64,000 nucleotides of DNA from Kangiella spongicola. GTDB taxonomy: Bacteria > Pseudomonadota > Gammaproteobacteria > Enterobacterales > Kangiellaceae. Shown piece by piece: positions 1 through 7,888 of the stretch. How positions within the stretch are numbered: position 1 is the first letter of the stretch; every line of letters starts with the position of its first letter. A program made the translations under genes and the position numbers. The stretch is taken from the NCBI RefSeq assembly GCF_003194565.2, contig NZ_QICH01000004.1, forward strand, positions 1-64,000. Direction: 5' to 3'. Under the pieces are notes generated by a model. The model was not told where the DNA came from, did not search any database, and saw nothing but the letters and a program-made list of their open reading frames with translations.

Positions 1-15
1 CAAACTCTTCAGTTT
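1..15 (-). rRNA. rrs: 16S rRNA, 5' end only (gene runs off the left edge)
   Basis: Read on the minus strand, the first 15 bases give AAACTGAAGAGTTTG, which matches the start of bacterial 16S rRNA (AAATTGAAGAGTTTG in E. coli) with one difference. The rest of the gene would lie outside the window. The call is supported by the leader directly upstream, which carries boxA, boxC and three strong promoters in the same orientation. Only 15 bases are visible, so identity rests on this match plus context. Confidence 0.85.
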
Positions 16-223
16 AAAGTTTTTCGAAAGCCGAAGCTCTCTAATCTTTTGCTCGATGAATCACCAACTTATTAAAAAATAAATCAATCGAATAAATTTT
101 TTGGGTGTTGGTCACTGCATCGTTGTTGTATTTCAACATTGACACAAGTGCCCACACAAATTGTCTTATCAATCTGTTAAAGAACGTCTTGGTGAAGAAC
201 CTGCTTCACTCAAGTGGGCGCAC
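16..223 (-). promoter_or_regulatory. rRNA operon leader with boxA/boxC antitermination signals
   Basis: This is the transcribed leader ahead of 16S rRNA. On the minus strand, 186-175 reads CGTTCTTTAACA, close to the boxA antitermination element, and 158-145 reads TGTGTGGGCACTTG, matching the boxC stretch known from enterobacterial rRNA leaders. Bases 41-26 form a six-pair hairpin with a TTCG tetraloop just ahead of the mature 16S end. No reading frame here looks like a gene. Assignment of the boxes is by resemblance to E. coli rrn leaders. Confidence 0.8.
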
Positions 224-251
224 ATTATATATCGCCCCAACTTCCTGTCAA
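224..251 (-). promoter_or_regulatory. rRNA promoter, proximal of three
   Basis: Minus strand: consensus -35 TTGACA (251-246), 16-bp spacer, consensus -10 TATAAT (229-224), followed by a GC-rich discriminator (GTGCGCCC). The discriminator is the type associated with stringent (ppGpp/DksA) control of rRNA promoters. It is nearly identical to the next promoter upstream. Confidence 0.85.
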
Positions 252-360
252 CCGTTTTCGATAATCTTTTTAACGTTTATTTTTCAAAACCTTAAAACAC
301 TTTATCGTACCCTCAAATCCATGAGTGGCTTGCTCGAACTTTTCGTTCAGAGCGGCGCGC

Positions 361-388
361 ATTATATAGCGCCCTAACTTCCTGTCAA
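361..388 (-). promoter_or_regulatory. rRNA promoter, middle of three
   Basis: Minus strand: -35 TTGACA (388-383), 16-bp spacer beginning GGAAGTTAGGGCG, -10 TATAAT (366-361), GC-rich discriminator GCGCGCC. About 13 of the 16 spacer bases match the proximal promoter, so the pair looks like a duplication about 137 bp apart. Confidence 0.85.
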
Positions 389-485
389 CACTCTTTTTGA
401 AACTTTTTACATCGTTTCAAAAGCTACTCTTCCTGAGCGTCTTTCGTGGCCAGCTCTTGCTGTGTTTGCCTCGAAAGTGAAGCGC

Positions 486-513
486 ATTATAGAGACTAAA
501 TTGTACTCCGCAA
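486..513 (-). promoter_or_regulatory. rRNA promoter, distal of three
   Basis: Minus strand: -35 TTGCGG (513-508), 16-bp spacer, -10 TATAAT (491-486), discriminator GCGCTTC. It keeps the spacer length and GCGC discriminator of the other two, but its -35 is weaker and its spacer sequence is unrelated. Confidence 0.7.
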
Positions 514-635
514 CCCTTTTTTGAAACTTTTATGAAAAAGTATTTTTCCTCAAGGGGAACTACTTAGTATAGCGCCATTTGGTACAAAAATTAAGCGTAT
601 TCTGCAGTTTAAATAAGGATTGATTATGGTTTAGA

Positions 636-680
636 TAAAAGCTGCTAATTCTACAGTAATAGAGAACTAGCAGCTTTCTT
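636..680 (-). terminator. Hairpin terminator behind pssA
   Basis: AAAGCTGCTAATT (638-650) pairs with AACTAGCAGCTTT (665-677), with one mismatch and a 14-base loop. On the minus strand the stem is followed by TTTTAT. It separates pssA from the rRNA promoters that follow in the same direction. Between 514 and 636 no gene was seen. Confidence 0.65.
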
Positions 681-734
681 GATGATTGATGGTTTTAAGG
701 CCAATATTTAAGCTATTTTATGCCTCCTCTGAAA

Positions 735-1532
735 TTAATTGTCAACTTCATCGATAGTTGGTTCACTCATTGCTTCTTTTTTCAGAGCTTTTTTGCGTTG
801 TCGCTCTTCTTTTATATCTTTGATGCGCCACAATGTCATTACTGGGCCAGATAGTGCATAAAGCGTAAAGCCAACGAACAGAACCGTCGGTGGATCAATC
901 GCTATAAAGATGAAAACCAGTACTATAACTAAAACACCTATAAATGGTATTTTGCCTTTCCAATCGACTTCCTTAAAGCTCGAGTACCTAAAGTTACTGA
1001 CCATTAGTAAGCCAGCAACCAGAGTTAACAAGGCTATATAGAATCCCCAAGGCTTTGCTTCCCATTGATATTTGGAACCTACCCACACTAGGCCAGCTAA
1101 AATAGCGGCAGCAGATGGACTCGCTAACCCTTGGAAATAGTTCTTATCTGCTGTCGCAACTTGGGTATTAAACCTTGCTAAACGTAATGCGGCACCAACC
1201 ACATAGACAAAGGCAGCTAGCCAGCCGAACTTTCCTATGTCTGTTAGCGCCCAGTTATACACAACTAAAGAGGGTGCAATTCCGAATGACACCATGTCGG
1301 CCATAGAATCATACTCGGCACCAAAGTCACTTTGGGTATTCGTCATTCGTGCCATACGCCCATCGAGTCCGTCCATAATCATGGCGATAAAGATGGCAAT
1401 CGCTGCGTTTTCGAAGTGCCCTTGCATCGAAGCAACAACTGCGTAGAATCCAGCAAACAAACCTGCAGTTGTTAGCAAGTTTGGGAGCAGATAGATGCCT
1501 CTGCGATTGGCTAATGACTTCTTAACTTTCAT
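735..1532 (-). CDS. pssA: CDP-diacylglycerol--serine O-phosphatidyltransferase
   Basis: Makes phosphatidylserine from CDP-diacylglycerol and L-serine, the first step towards phosphatidylethanolamine, at the inner membrane. The 265-residue protein carries the CDP-alcohol phosphatidyltransferase signature at residues 54-79: D54-x2-D57-G58-x2-A61-R62, then G71, D75 and D79 in the family spacing. Several hydrophobic segments surround it, and the C-terminus (about 240-265) is charged with many Lys and Glu. This is the integral-membrane type II enzyme, unlike the peripheral PssA of E. coli. It is followed by a terminator at 636-680 and divergent from the gene at 1624. The family also holds phosphatidylglycerophosphate synthases; length and the DGLDGRMAR form favour serine as substrate. 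Confidence 0.9.
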   Translation of the reverse strand: MKVKKSLANRRGIYLLPNLLTTAGLFAGFYAVVASMQGHFENAAIAIFIAMIMDGLDGRMARMTNTQSDFGAEYDSMADMVSFGIAPSLVVYNWALTDIGKFGWLAAFVYVVGAALRLARFNTQVATADKNYFQGLASPSAAAILAGLVWVGSKYQWEAKPWGFYIALLTLVAGLLMVSNFRYSSFKEVDWKGKIPFIGVLVIVLVFIFIAIDPPTVLFVGFTLYALSGPVMTLWRIKDIKEERQRKKALKKEAMSEPTIDEVDN

Positions 1533-1560
1533 AAAATGGTATTACCTATTAAAAACGCGT

Positions 1561-1566
1561 TATAAT
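1561..1566 (+). promoter_or_regulatory. Possible -10 element for the gene at 1624
   Basis: A perfect TATAAT lies 57 bases ahead of the start codon in the divergent gap between pssA and the DUF3579-like gene. No good -35 was found at 16-18 bp (closest TGGTAT at 1537-1542), so this is tentative. Confidence 0.3.
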
Positions 1567-1623
1567 CAATGCATTACATCTTATCATAACTAGCTACAGT
1601 GGAAATAATTTCAATAAATTAAT

Positions 1624-1914
1624 ATGAATGATGAAATATCAAATAAACGACTCATAATTATGGGCGTAACTGAAGCAGGGAAGAAATTTCGACCTAGTGA
1701 TTGGGCCGAGCGAATGTGCGGTAACCTGTGTACTTTTAGAAATCGCCGAATTATCTACTCCCCGCTACTTAGACCTGCGATCAGAGATGGCTTTAAATCT
1801 GTAATTATTTCCGACCAGTTATCAATTAAACATCCTAAACTCTTCCAAGAGTTGGTTGAATTTGCCAAAACCAACAATTTAGTGGTAAAAGAAGAGACGG
1901 TAGCTGCAACATAA
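1624..1914 (+). CDS. DUF3579-like small protein
   Basis: A 96-residue protein without signal peptide or membrane segment. The stretch at residues 22-32, KFRPSDWAERM, and the later YSPLLRPAIRDG (about 46-57) fit my memory of the DUF3579 family of beta- and gammaproteobacteria, whose function is unknown. The C-terminal half looks like a small alpha/beta fold. It starts 57 bases behind a TATAAT and is followed after 25 bases by another small gene on the same strand. The coding call is strong; the family name is recognition from memory. Confidence 0.8.
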   Translation: MNDEISNKRLIIMGVTEAGKKFRPSDWAERMCGNLCTFRNRRIIYSPLLRPAIRDGFKSVIISDQLSIKHPKLFQELVEFAKTNNLVVKEETVAAT

Positions 1915-1939
1915 CTCGGAACAACTAAAGAGAATTATT

Positions 1940-2395
1940 ATGGTTAACAAAAAAACAATCCTTTTAACGTCAATCATAGCACTCGCTATATCCTTTAGTG
2001 CGTCAGCCAACAAGCCTATCTATAAGTGGAAGGATGGCCAAGGAAATATCAAGTACACACAATCTAAGCCGCCACGCGGTACCGAGTTTGAAGTTATCTA
2101 CCAACGCGTTAGCGACAGTGCCAAGTCTGAGCAATCAAAGCAACAGAACAGTAGCCAAAGTAATCTGCAAGACGATATCATCGCACAACAAAACAAAGAA
2201 ATAGAAAAAGCCAAGAAAGCTAACGAAGAAATCACTAATAAGAACTGCACTATTGCTAAAAACAATCTAGAAACCCTAGAATCCAGTCATCGAGTATTTA
2301 CTGTGGTCGAAGGCGAACGCCGTTTACTCACAGATAAAGAAAGAAGCGATAAGTTAGCGACAGCTAAAAGCAACGTGAGCAAATATTGCAAATAG
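1940..2395 (+). CDS. Secreted DUF4124-type protein
   Basis: A 151-residue protein with a signal peptide (hydrophobic residues about 6-22, likely cleavage after SASA). The mature part begins with the DUF4124 pattern IYKWKDGQGNIKYTQSKPP (about 27-45), typical of small periplasmic proteins of unknown function in gammaproteobacteria. A Gln/Lys-rich, probably coiled stretch follows (about 60-100), and two Cys (in NKNCT and at YCK near the end) could form a disulfide. The gene ends at a strong terminator at 2421-2446. Role unknown. Confidence 0.85.
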   Translation: MVNKKTILLTSIIALAISFSASANKPIYKWKDGQGNIKYTQSKPPRGTEFEVIYQRVSDSAKSEQSKQQNSSQSNLQDDIIAQQNKEIEKAKKANEEITNKNCTIAKNNLETLESSHRVFTVVEGERRLLTDKERSDKLATAKSNVSKYCK

Positions 2396-2420
2396 CTCTA
2401 GAAATTGTAGCCACAAACAA

Positions 2421-2446
2421 AAAGCCCTCAATTCGAGGGCTTTTTT
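2421..2446. terminator. Terminator between convergent genes
   Basis: AAAGCCCTC / GAGGGCTTT stem with a 5-base loop and T6 on the plus strand; the A-run before the stem lets it also serve the minus-strand gene at 2466. Confidence 0.9.
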
Positions 2447-2465
2447 GATTTTGGATTTATGAAAC

Positions 2466-3050
2466 TTATAACGGGTATGCTGAAACCCACAGAATCCAAG
2501 AGTAAGCTGTTTTTTCTGTCGTAGAGATAGCTCCTGTATGTGACCAACGGCTTTTGCTATCCCACTTCATGATTTCAAAAGCTACCGCAGTATTACCTTC
2601 TCGCGCATGTGCAATTTTATCACTTGGAACTTTGATCATATAAGAACGCGATGCAGGCCCTTTAGCTGTAGCAATTGAGCTATTCAGAACCAAAACGCCG
2701 TATAAAGGCTCAGGATTGTTACCATAAAAGACATGTACCTTTTTACCACCACAAAGCTGCGCTTGGGTCGAGCTATTTAAGACATTTTTCCCATTAATAG
2801 AGTTAATGTCGCAGCCATAAGTCCAAAGGTTCGACTGAAATGGTGATACGAAGCGCTCGCCGCCTTTCAGTTCAAAAGACTTATCCTCGGCTACAATAGT
2901 CAGCCCTTCTTCTAATACACCATGTTGAATTGGAATTGGAGCCTTACTTGTAATATTTGTTAATCTTGCTGGTTGCTCTGAGCCCATTGCTAATAGCAAC
3001 ATTCCTGCGACTGCTACCCCACTTACCGCTAGTTTTAACCACACTTTCAT
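2466..3050 (-). CDS. Exported protein of unknown function
   Basis: A 194-residue protein I do not recognise. An N-terminal hydrophobic stretch (about 5-23, ending AMGSEQ) is a signal peptide or anchor. The remainder looks mainly beta, with two Cys (YGCDIN and QLCGGK) that could pair in the periplasm. It starts 17 bases behind the repeat lipoprotein at 3068, on the same strand, so the two are probably co-transcribed and may act together. It ends at the shared terminator at 2421-2446. No function assigned. Confidence 0.8.
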   Translation of the reverse strand: MKVWLKLAVSGVAVAGMLLLAMGSEQPARLTNITSKAPIPIQHGVLEEGLTIVAEDKSFELKGGERFVSPFQSNLWTYGCDINSINGKNVLNSSTQAQLCGGKKVHVFYGNNPEPLYGVLVLNSSIATAKGPASRSYMIKVPSDKIAHAREGNTAVAFEIMKWDSKSRWSHTGAISTTEKTAYSWILWVSAYPL

Positions 3051-3067
3051 GTCTTAATCCTCAAGGT

Positions 3068-3808
3068 TTAATACTTCAAAATAATATTATTGTTTTCACG
3101 CTTATAGTTTAAAAACTCATCTCCGGTAACAACATTGACCACCTCATGCCCCACGAGGCCTGTCACTATGACAGCATTCATTGATGCTACTTTTATACAT
3201 TTAAACTGATTCGATAAATGACCAAACTGCCGAGAATCGGCATCACCGCCAAATTGCCTAGAATCAGCGTCATCTCCAAATTGGCGTGAATCCGCATCAT
3301 CACCAAACTGGCGCGAATCGGCTAAATCGCCAAATTGCCGCGAATCGGCATCACCGCCGAATTGGCGTGAGTCTGCGTCATCACCAAATTGGCGTGAATC
3401 CGCATCGTCGCCAAACTGGCGAGAATCGGCGTCATCGCCAAACTGGCGTGAATCGGCGTCATCACCAAATTGACGCGAGTCGGCTAAATCACCAAACTGA
3501 CGCGAATCTGCATCATCGCCAAACTGGCGTGAGTCAGCATCTTCACCGAACTGACGAGAACCAGTATCACTTCCGAAACTACGCGCCATAGAGCAAGGCT
3601 TCGGTAGTGAATAATCCGTTCCGTTAATTGTGATAAGGGTTTGGCTTGCTTTTTGTAAAGAGTTTTGAGAGGTGTTTTGTGGAGATGTTTTTTGAACAAC
3701 TAAAGGGTGTATGCCTTGATAAGACACTTTAGGCTGGTGGTAAACTGGCCCACCACATGCTTGAAGCAGGAAAATACCTGACAACACCCCAAGAGCACAA
3801 ATTTTCAT
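3068..3808 (-). CDS. Lipoprotein with 13 SRQFG nonapeptide repeats
   Basis: A 246-residue lipoprotein: signal peptide with lipobox LQAC (Cys18), a Ser/Gln/Thr-rich linker (about 40-58), then 13 uninterrupted copies of the nine-residue unit SRQFGDDAD (residues 84-200). Units 3 and 9 read DLAD, units 8 and 12 begin GDAD, and the last copy decays to HLSN. A hydrophobic, conserved-looking tail of about 45 residues follows (CIKVASMNAVIVTG...). The repeat is strictly in phase and mixes acidic Asp with Arg-Gln-Phe, suggesting a repetitive solenoid or binding surface outside the inner membrane. It forms a likely transcription unit with 2466 and perhaps 3837. Function unknown. Confidence 0.85.
   Translation of the reverse strand: MKICALGVLSGIFLLQACGGPVYHQPKVSYQGIHPLVVQKTSPQNTSQNSLQKASQTLITINGTDYSLPKPCSMARSFGSDTGSRQFGEDADSRQFGDDADSRQFGDLADSRQFGDDADSRQFGDDADSRQFGDDADSRQFGDDADSRQFGGDADSRQFGDLADSRQFGDDADSRQFGDDADSRQFGGDADSRQFGHLSNQFKCIKVASMNAVIVTGLVGHEVVNVVTGDEFLNYKRENNNIILKY
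3209..3559 (-). repeat. 13 x 27-bp tandem coding repeat
   Basis: Thirteen consecutive 27-bp units encode SRQFGDDAD-like nonapeptides. Units differ from each other at many synonymous positions (for example Ser codons within GAATCGG, GAATCAG, GAATCCG and GAGTCTG on the plus strand) while the peptide hardly changes. There are no spacers, so it is not a CRISPR array. Confidence 0.95.
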
Positions 3809-3836
3809 GGCCGTTCCTTAGTGTTATTTATATTGA

Positions 3837-4280
3837 TTATTCTCTAATTGGCTTTCCTCGTAGCAACCAATGAGTAAACAACGTCGCCACTCCCCCTGCA
3901 CAAAAAGAATAGATTAGGTCCCATTCATCGAAGGTTCCACCAGCTAGCCCAACTAGCTGTAATACTTCATAAAAAATAGCACAGGTAATCCCAAGTGGCA
4001 ATAATTTCAAAAGTGTGAACTGTTTAACCCAAATACCACAGATCACCATGGCAAAACTACTTGACCACATAATATCGGTTAAATGATGCTCTACCCATCC
4101 TGAGCGGTATAAATTTGGAGTCGAATGAGCAAGCTGCATTAAGCTTTTATAGATAAGAGGCATTTCCGCTTGAAGCCAAGTTTTTGCTACGAGCTCTTTT
4201 CCGCCCTGCAAATAGATAATCCCTCCTGCTACAAGCAGAGTAATAATTATCAAGAACCAAACACAATATCTAAGCTTCAT
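3837..4280 (-). CDS. Small membrane protein, VanZ-like
   Basis: A 147-residue integral membrane protein with about four hydrophobic segments (about 7-26, 70-87, 91-112, 120-138). Between the last two, E105-x2-Q108 is followed by a glycine-rich loop and FDEWD, the acidic arrangement seen in VanZ-like proteins, and His residues (VEHH) precede the second segment. VanZ-like proteins vary widely in role, so no reaction is assigned. It lies 28 bases upstream of the repeat lipoprotein on the same strand. Confidence 0.75.
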   Translation of the reverse strand: MKLRYCVWFLIIITLLVAGGIIYLQGGKELVAKTWLQAEMPLIYKSLMQLAHSTPNLYRSGWVEHHLTDIMWSSSFAMVICGIWVKQFTLLKLLPLGITCAIFYEVLQLVGLAGGTFDEWDLIYSFCAGGVATLFTHWLLRGKPIRE

Positions 4281-4336
4281 CGGTGGTAATTTATATTAGA
4301 GTGTTTTTTATTATAGGGAGGAATTTTGGCGATACC

Positions 4337-4374
4337 AGAAAAAAGAAACCCACTAACGGATCGCTAGTGGGTTT
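4337..4374 (-). terminator. Terminator of clpB
   Basis: AAACCCACTA (4346-4355) pairs with TAGTGGGTTT (4365-4374). On the minus strand it is followed by TCTTTTTTC, an intrinsic terminator 18 bases behind the clpB stop codon. Confidence 0.85.
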
Positions 4375-4391
4375 AAGGGTGGCAAGTTGAG

Positions 4392-7010
4392 TTATGACGT
4401 AAACTTCAACTGTTCACCTTCGATGTCTAATGATATCGGCTTTCCAGGCTGTAAATCACCAGAAAGAATTGCCTTGGATAAAGGATCCTCGATACGGCTT
4501 TGTATCGCACGCTTTAGAGGCCTTGCTCCAAACACTGGATCGAAACCAGCTTCGGCTAGCTTGTCCAACAAAGCTTCTGTGACGCTAACATCAAAACCAT
4601 TGTCTTTTAGTCGCTGCAATAAGCGATCGAGCTGGATCGATGCAATGGCTTTAATTTGCTCTTTAGCCAGCGGATGGAATACCATAATCTCATCAATTCT
4701 GTTAATAAATTCAGGTCTGAAATGATTGCCAATGACATCCATAAGCATATCTTTCATCTCTTCATAATTTTTAGCCTCGGTCGCTTCACTTACAGTAGTC
4801 GAATCTGAACTTGCTGTAACCGCACTGTGCTGCTGAATCAAGTCAGAACCCATGTTCGAGGTCATAACAATCACTGTATTTTTAAAGTCGACGGTACGAC
4901 CTTGGCTGTCAGTCAAGCGTCCATCCTCAAGCACTTGCAATAGGATATTGAAGACATCCGGATGAGCTTTCTCGACCTCATCGAACAAAATCACAGAGTA
5001 AGGCTTGCGACGTACTGCTTCAGTTAAATAACCACCCTGCTCATAACCAACATAGCCGGGAGGTGCACCTATCAAGCGTGCAACCGAGTGTTTCTCCATA
5101 AACTCTGACATATCAATTCGAACCATTGCGTCTTCAGTATCGAACAAGAACGTCGCTAGAGTTTTGCAGAGCTCTGTTTTACCCACACCTGTTGGCCCCA
5201 AGAATAGGAAAGAGCCATTGGGGCGATTAGGATCTGCTAGACCTGCTCTAGAGCGACGTATAGCATTGGACACAGCGGCAACGGCTTCATTCTGACCAAC
5301 TACGCGTTTGTGCAGCGCCTGCTCCATCTTGAGCAGTTTTTCGCGTTCCCCTTCTAGCATTTTGGCTACTGGAATACCTGTCCACTTAGATACAACTTCC
5401 GCAATTTCCACATCAGTAACTTTATTGCGTAACAGTTGCATTTCTTGCGTATCTTGCTCGGAAACTTTGGCTAATTTAGCTTCCAGCTCAGGAATCTTAC
5501 CGTACTGTAGCTCTGACATTTTCGTCAGATCGCCTGAGCGCTGTGCAGACTCAAGTTCTACACGAGCCTTGTCTAGCTCTGCTTTAATGTTTTGCGCACC
5601 ATGCACCGACGCTTTCTCTGAACTCCAGATTTCATCAAGCTCAGCAAACTCCTTTTCAAGCAAATCAATTTGCTCTTGTAAATCATTAAGGCGTTTTACA
5701 GAACTATCGTCAGTTTCTTTTTTCAGAGCTTCACGTTGAATTTTTAGCTGGACCAGGCGTCGCTCTAATCGATCCATAGCTTCTGGCTTCGAGTCGATTT
5801 CCATACGAATACGGCTAGCCGCTTCGTCGATTAAGTCGATCGCCTTATCTGGCAACTGGCGATCGGTAATATAGCGTTGCGATAATGTAGTAGCCGCGAC
5901 GATAGCTGGATCCGTTATCTCTACACCATGGTGAACTTCGTAGCGCTCTTTTAAGCCACGTAAAATAGCGATAGTGTCTTCTGTAGATGGTTCATCCACC
6001 AGCACTTTTTGGAAACGACGCTCTAAAGCTGCATCTTTCTCAATATACTGGCGGTACTCATCCAAGGTAGTAGCGCCAACACAGTGTAACTCACCTCTGG
6101 CTAAAGCAGGCTTTAGCATGTTGCTAGCGTCCATAGCACCATCGGTTTTACCAGCGCCAACCATGGTGTGTAGCTCATCGATAAACAAAATGATCTTGCC
6201 TTCTTGTTTCGACAAATCACTAAGCAGAGCTTTTAGGCGCTCCTCGAACTCACCACGAAACTTAGCACCAGCGACCAAAGCCCCTAGATCTAATGACAAA
6301 ACACGCTTGCCTTTCAAACCCTCAGGAACTTCTGAATTAATGATTCGTTGTGCTAACCCTTCGGCAATGGCGGTTTTACCCACGCCAGGCGCACCAATTA
6401 AGACTGGGTTGTTTTTGCTACGACGCTGCAAGACTTGTATACAACGACGAATTTCATCATCCCGGCCAATAACCGGATCTAACTTGCCACTTTCCGCACG
6501 CTCTGTTAAATCGATAGTGTATTTTTCTAAAGCCTGACGATTCTCTTCCGCGTTGGGATCGTTCACGCCCTCGCCACCGCGAATCTTGCTAATAGCGTCT
6601 TCAACCATCTGCTTGGTAACGCCGAGTTGATTTAAAACCTTGGCTAGGGCCGACTTGTTTTCAAGTACTGCTAACAAGAATAGCTCAGAGGCAATGTATT
6701 GATCTTGGCGTTGCTGTGCGATTTTATCGCAAATATTCAGTACTTTGCCCAAATCCGGTGACAGGTGGACTTCGCCAGCATTACCAGACACCTGTGGTAG
6801 TTTGTTTAGCTCTGCTTCCACAGACTGTAAAACGGTAGTTGGTGCGACGCCTATTTGGTTAAGGATCGCAGATACGCTATTGCCTTGCTGCTGGAGCATA
6901 GCCATCATCAAGTGCAAAGGCTCTATATATTGATGATCACGGCCCACAGCCAACGATTGCGCGTCAGCTAAAGCCGATTGAAACTTACTGGTAAATTTAT
7001 CCATTCTCAT
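4392..7010 (-). CDS. clpB: Disaggregase ClpB (Hsp100)
   Basis: Hexameric AAA+ chaperone that threads proteins out of aggregates with DnaK/DnaJ/GrpE in the cytoplasm. The 872-residue protein has the full family layout: N-terminal Clp repeats (1-145), first AAA+ module with Walker A GAPGVGKT (206-213, Lys212 as in E. coli), the coiled-coil middle domain (about 410-530), second AAA+ module with GPTGVGKT (about 605), and the C-terminal sensor 2 GARPLKRAI. The start MRMDKFT matches the family start. Transcription probably begins at the sigma-32 promoter at 7099-7124, so it should be heat induced. Gene order clpB-(plsC)-pgeF-rluD parallels E. coli except for the inserted acyltransferase. Confidence 0.98.
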   Translation of the reverse strand: MRMDKFTSKFQSALADAQSLAVGRDHQYIEPLHLMMAMLQQQGNSVSAILNQIGVAPTTVLQSVEAELNKLPQVSGNAGEVHLSPDLGKVLNICDKIAQQRQDQYIASELFLLAVLENKSALAKVLNQLGVTKQMVEDAISKIRGGEGVNDPNAEENRQALEKYTIDLTERAESGKLDPVIGRDDEIRRCIQVLQRRSKNNPVLIGAPGVGKTAIAEGLAQRIINSEVPEGLKGKRVLSLDLGALVAGAKFRGEFEERLKALLSDLSKQEGKIILFIDELHTMVGAGKTDGAMDASNMLKPALARGELHCVGATTLDEYRQYIEKDAALERRFQKVLVDEPSTEDTIAILRGLKERYEVHHGVEITDPAIVAATTLSQRYITDRQLPDKAIDLIDEAASRIRMEIDSKPEAMDRLERRLVQLKIQREALKKETDDSSVKRLNDLQEQIDLLEKEFAELDEIWSSEKASVHGAQNIKAELDKARVELESAQRSGDLTKMSELQYGKIPELEAKLAKVSEQDTQEMQLLRNKVTDVEIAEVVSKWTGIPVAKMLEGEREKLLKMEQALHKRVVGQNEAVAAVSNAIRRSRAGLADPNRPNGSFLFLGPTGVGKTELCKTLATFLFDTEDAMVRIDMSEFMEKHSVARLIGAPPGYVGYEQGGYLTEAVRRKPYSVILFDEVEKAHPDVFNILLQVLEDGRLTDSQGRTVDFKNTVIVMTSNMGSDLIQQHSAVTASSDSTTVSEATEAKNYEEMKDMLMDVIGNHFRPEFINRIDEIMVFHPLAKEQIKAIASIQLDRLLQRLKDNGFDVSVTEALLDKLAEAGFDPVFGARPLKRAIQSRIEDPLSKAILSGDLQPGKPISLDIEGEQLKFTS

Positions 7011-7098
7011 GTGTAAGACCTCTTAATGAAATCAGTTTTAATAAAGGCTTTTGCCAACTGACGTCAAAAAAAATAATTATTACTAGTTGTCTTACAAA

Positions 7099-7124
7099 AT
7101 GTGGGTTTATTTCCGTATTTCAAG
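7099..7124 (-). promoter_or_regulatory. Sigma-32 (heat-shock) promoter of clpB
   Basis: Minus strand: CTTGAA (7124-7119), 13-bp spacer, then CCCACAT (7105-7099), very close to the RpoH consensus CTTGAA-N13-CCCCAT. It sits about 90 bases ahead of the clpB start and leaves an A/T-rich leader. Confidence 0.8.
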
Positions 7125-7132
7125 TATAAAAA

Positions 7133-7867
7133 TCAGTCAGATTCGGAGGTGATTGACAGTTTTGCGCGATGCCCAAGCAACAATTCGCCAAGCTCTTGCA
7201 GTGCATCTGGGTTGTCGAAATAGTCATGCGTAATGTTTGGAAATCGCGTTACTTCGGTTTTAGAGCGCAAAAATAAAGGCTTAAAAACACTGCCCTGTCC
7301 TCTTACGCCAGTAATTCTTGCGACCACAATCGGCATTTTGGATAGCTCGGCTAAACGCTTAATCCCTGGCTTTACACGGTAGGGCTTAACGTCATCGAGG
7401 TGGATTTTCCCATGAGGGAATAGTGCTAGAATCTCCCCACTTTTCAAGGCTCTTTTAGCTTGTCGAAAAGCAATATCTGCGCGTCCAGTACGATCCACAG
7501 GAATACATCCAGCACCCTTAAACAGCCAGTTTAAGCCAAAGCGTTCGTATTCTTCTTTAGCGATCATGAATCGAATAGGTCTGTCGCAAGCAGCGATCAA
7601 CAGTAAAGGGTCAACGCCAGAGACGTGGTTTGAGATAAGAATAGCGCCACCAGTCTTGGGTAAATCGAACTTCTCAAGTTTTAATCTGTGAAATTTTACG
7701 CAATAGGCTCGGCACAGGCCATCAACAAAGTTGAGTCTCTTAGAACCCCAGTCCACGTGATTATATTTACGTGCTTTGGCTCTCAGATAGACTGCAAAAA
7801 TAAGTACAGCGACGGCAATTAATAGCCAGATAATTAGATTAAAATTAGTTTGAATCCACTCAGGCAT
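7133..7867 (-). CDS. PlsC-family acyltransferase
   Basis: A 244-residue membrane-bound acyltransferase, probably acting on lysophospholipids or related lipids at the inner membrane. One membrane segment (about 10-27) precedes the catalytic domain. The catalytic motif NHVSGVD is near residue 78 and a conserved IPVDR near 122. The third family motif, usually FPEGTR, reads FPHGKIH (about 150), so the acidic residue that normally helps place the glycerol phosphate is replaced by His. The acceptor may therefore differ from lysophosphatidic acid. It follows pgeF after 21 bases, and its 3' end lies just upstream of the clpB promoter. Substrate uncertain. Confidence 0.88.
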   Translation of the reverse strand: MPEWIQTNFNLIIWLLIAVAVLIFAVYLRAKARKYNHVDWGSKRLNFVDGLCRAYCVKFHRLKLEKFDLPKTGGAILISNHVSGVDPLLLIAACDRPIRFMIAKEEYERFGLNWLFKGAGCIPVDRTGRADIAFRQAKRALKSGEILALFPHGKIHLDDVKPYRVKPGIKRLAELSKMPIVVARITGVRGQGSVFKPLFLRSKTEVTRFPNITHDYFDNPDALQELGELLLGHRAKLSITSESD

Positions 7868-7888
7868 GCTTATCTCTTCTATCCTTTA

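Noticed and set aside
105-377. 90-codon plus-strand open frame at the left end
   Set aside because: It runs antisense through the rRNA leader and two of its promoters; composition is not protein-like and no ribosome site is present.
3209-3559. Regular 27-bp repeats considered as a CRISPR array
   Set aside because: Units are directly adjacent with no spacers, and each is an in-phase part of a lipoprotein reading frame.
3286-3591. 101-codon plus-strand frame rich in His, Arg and Asn
   Set aside because: It is the antisense reading of the 27-bp tandem repeats of the lipoprotein gene, which explains its odd repetitive composition.
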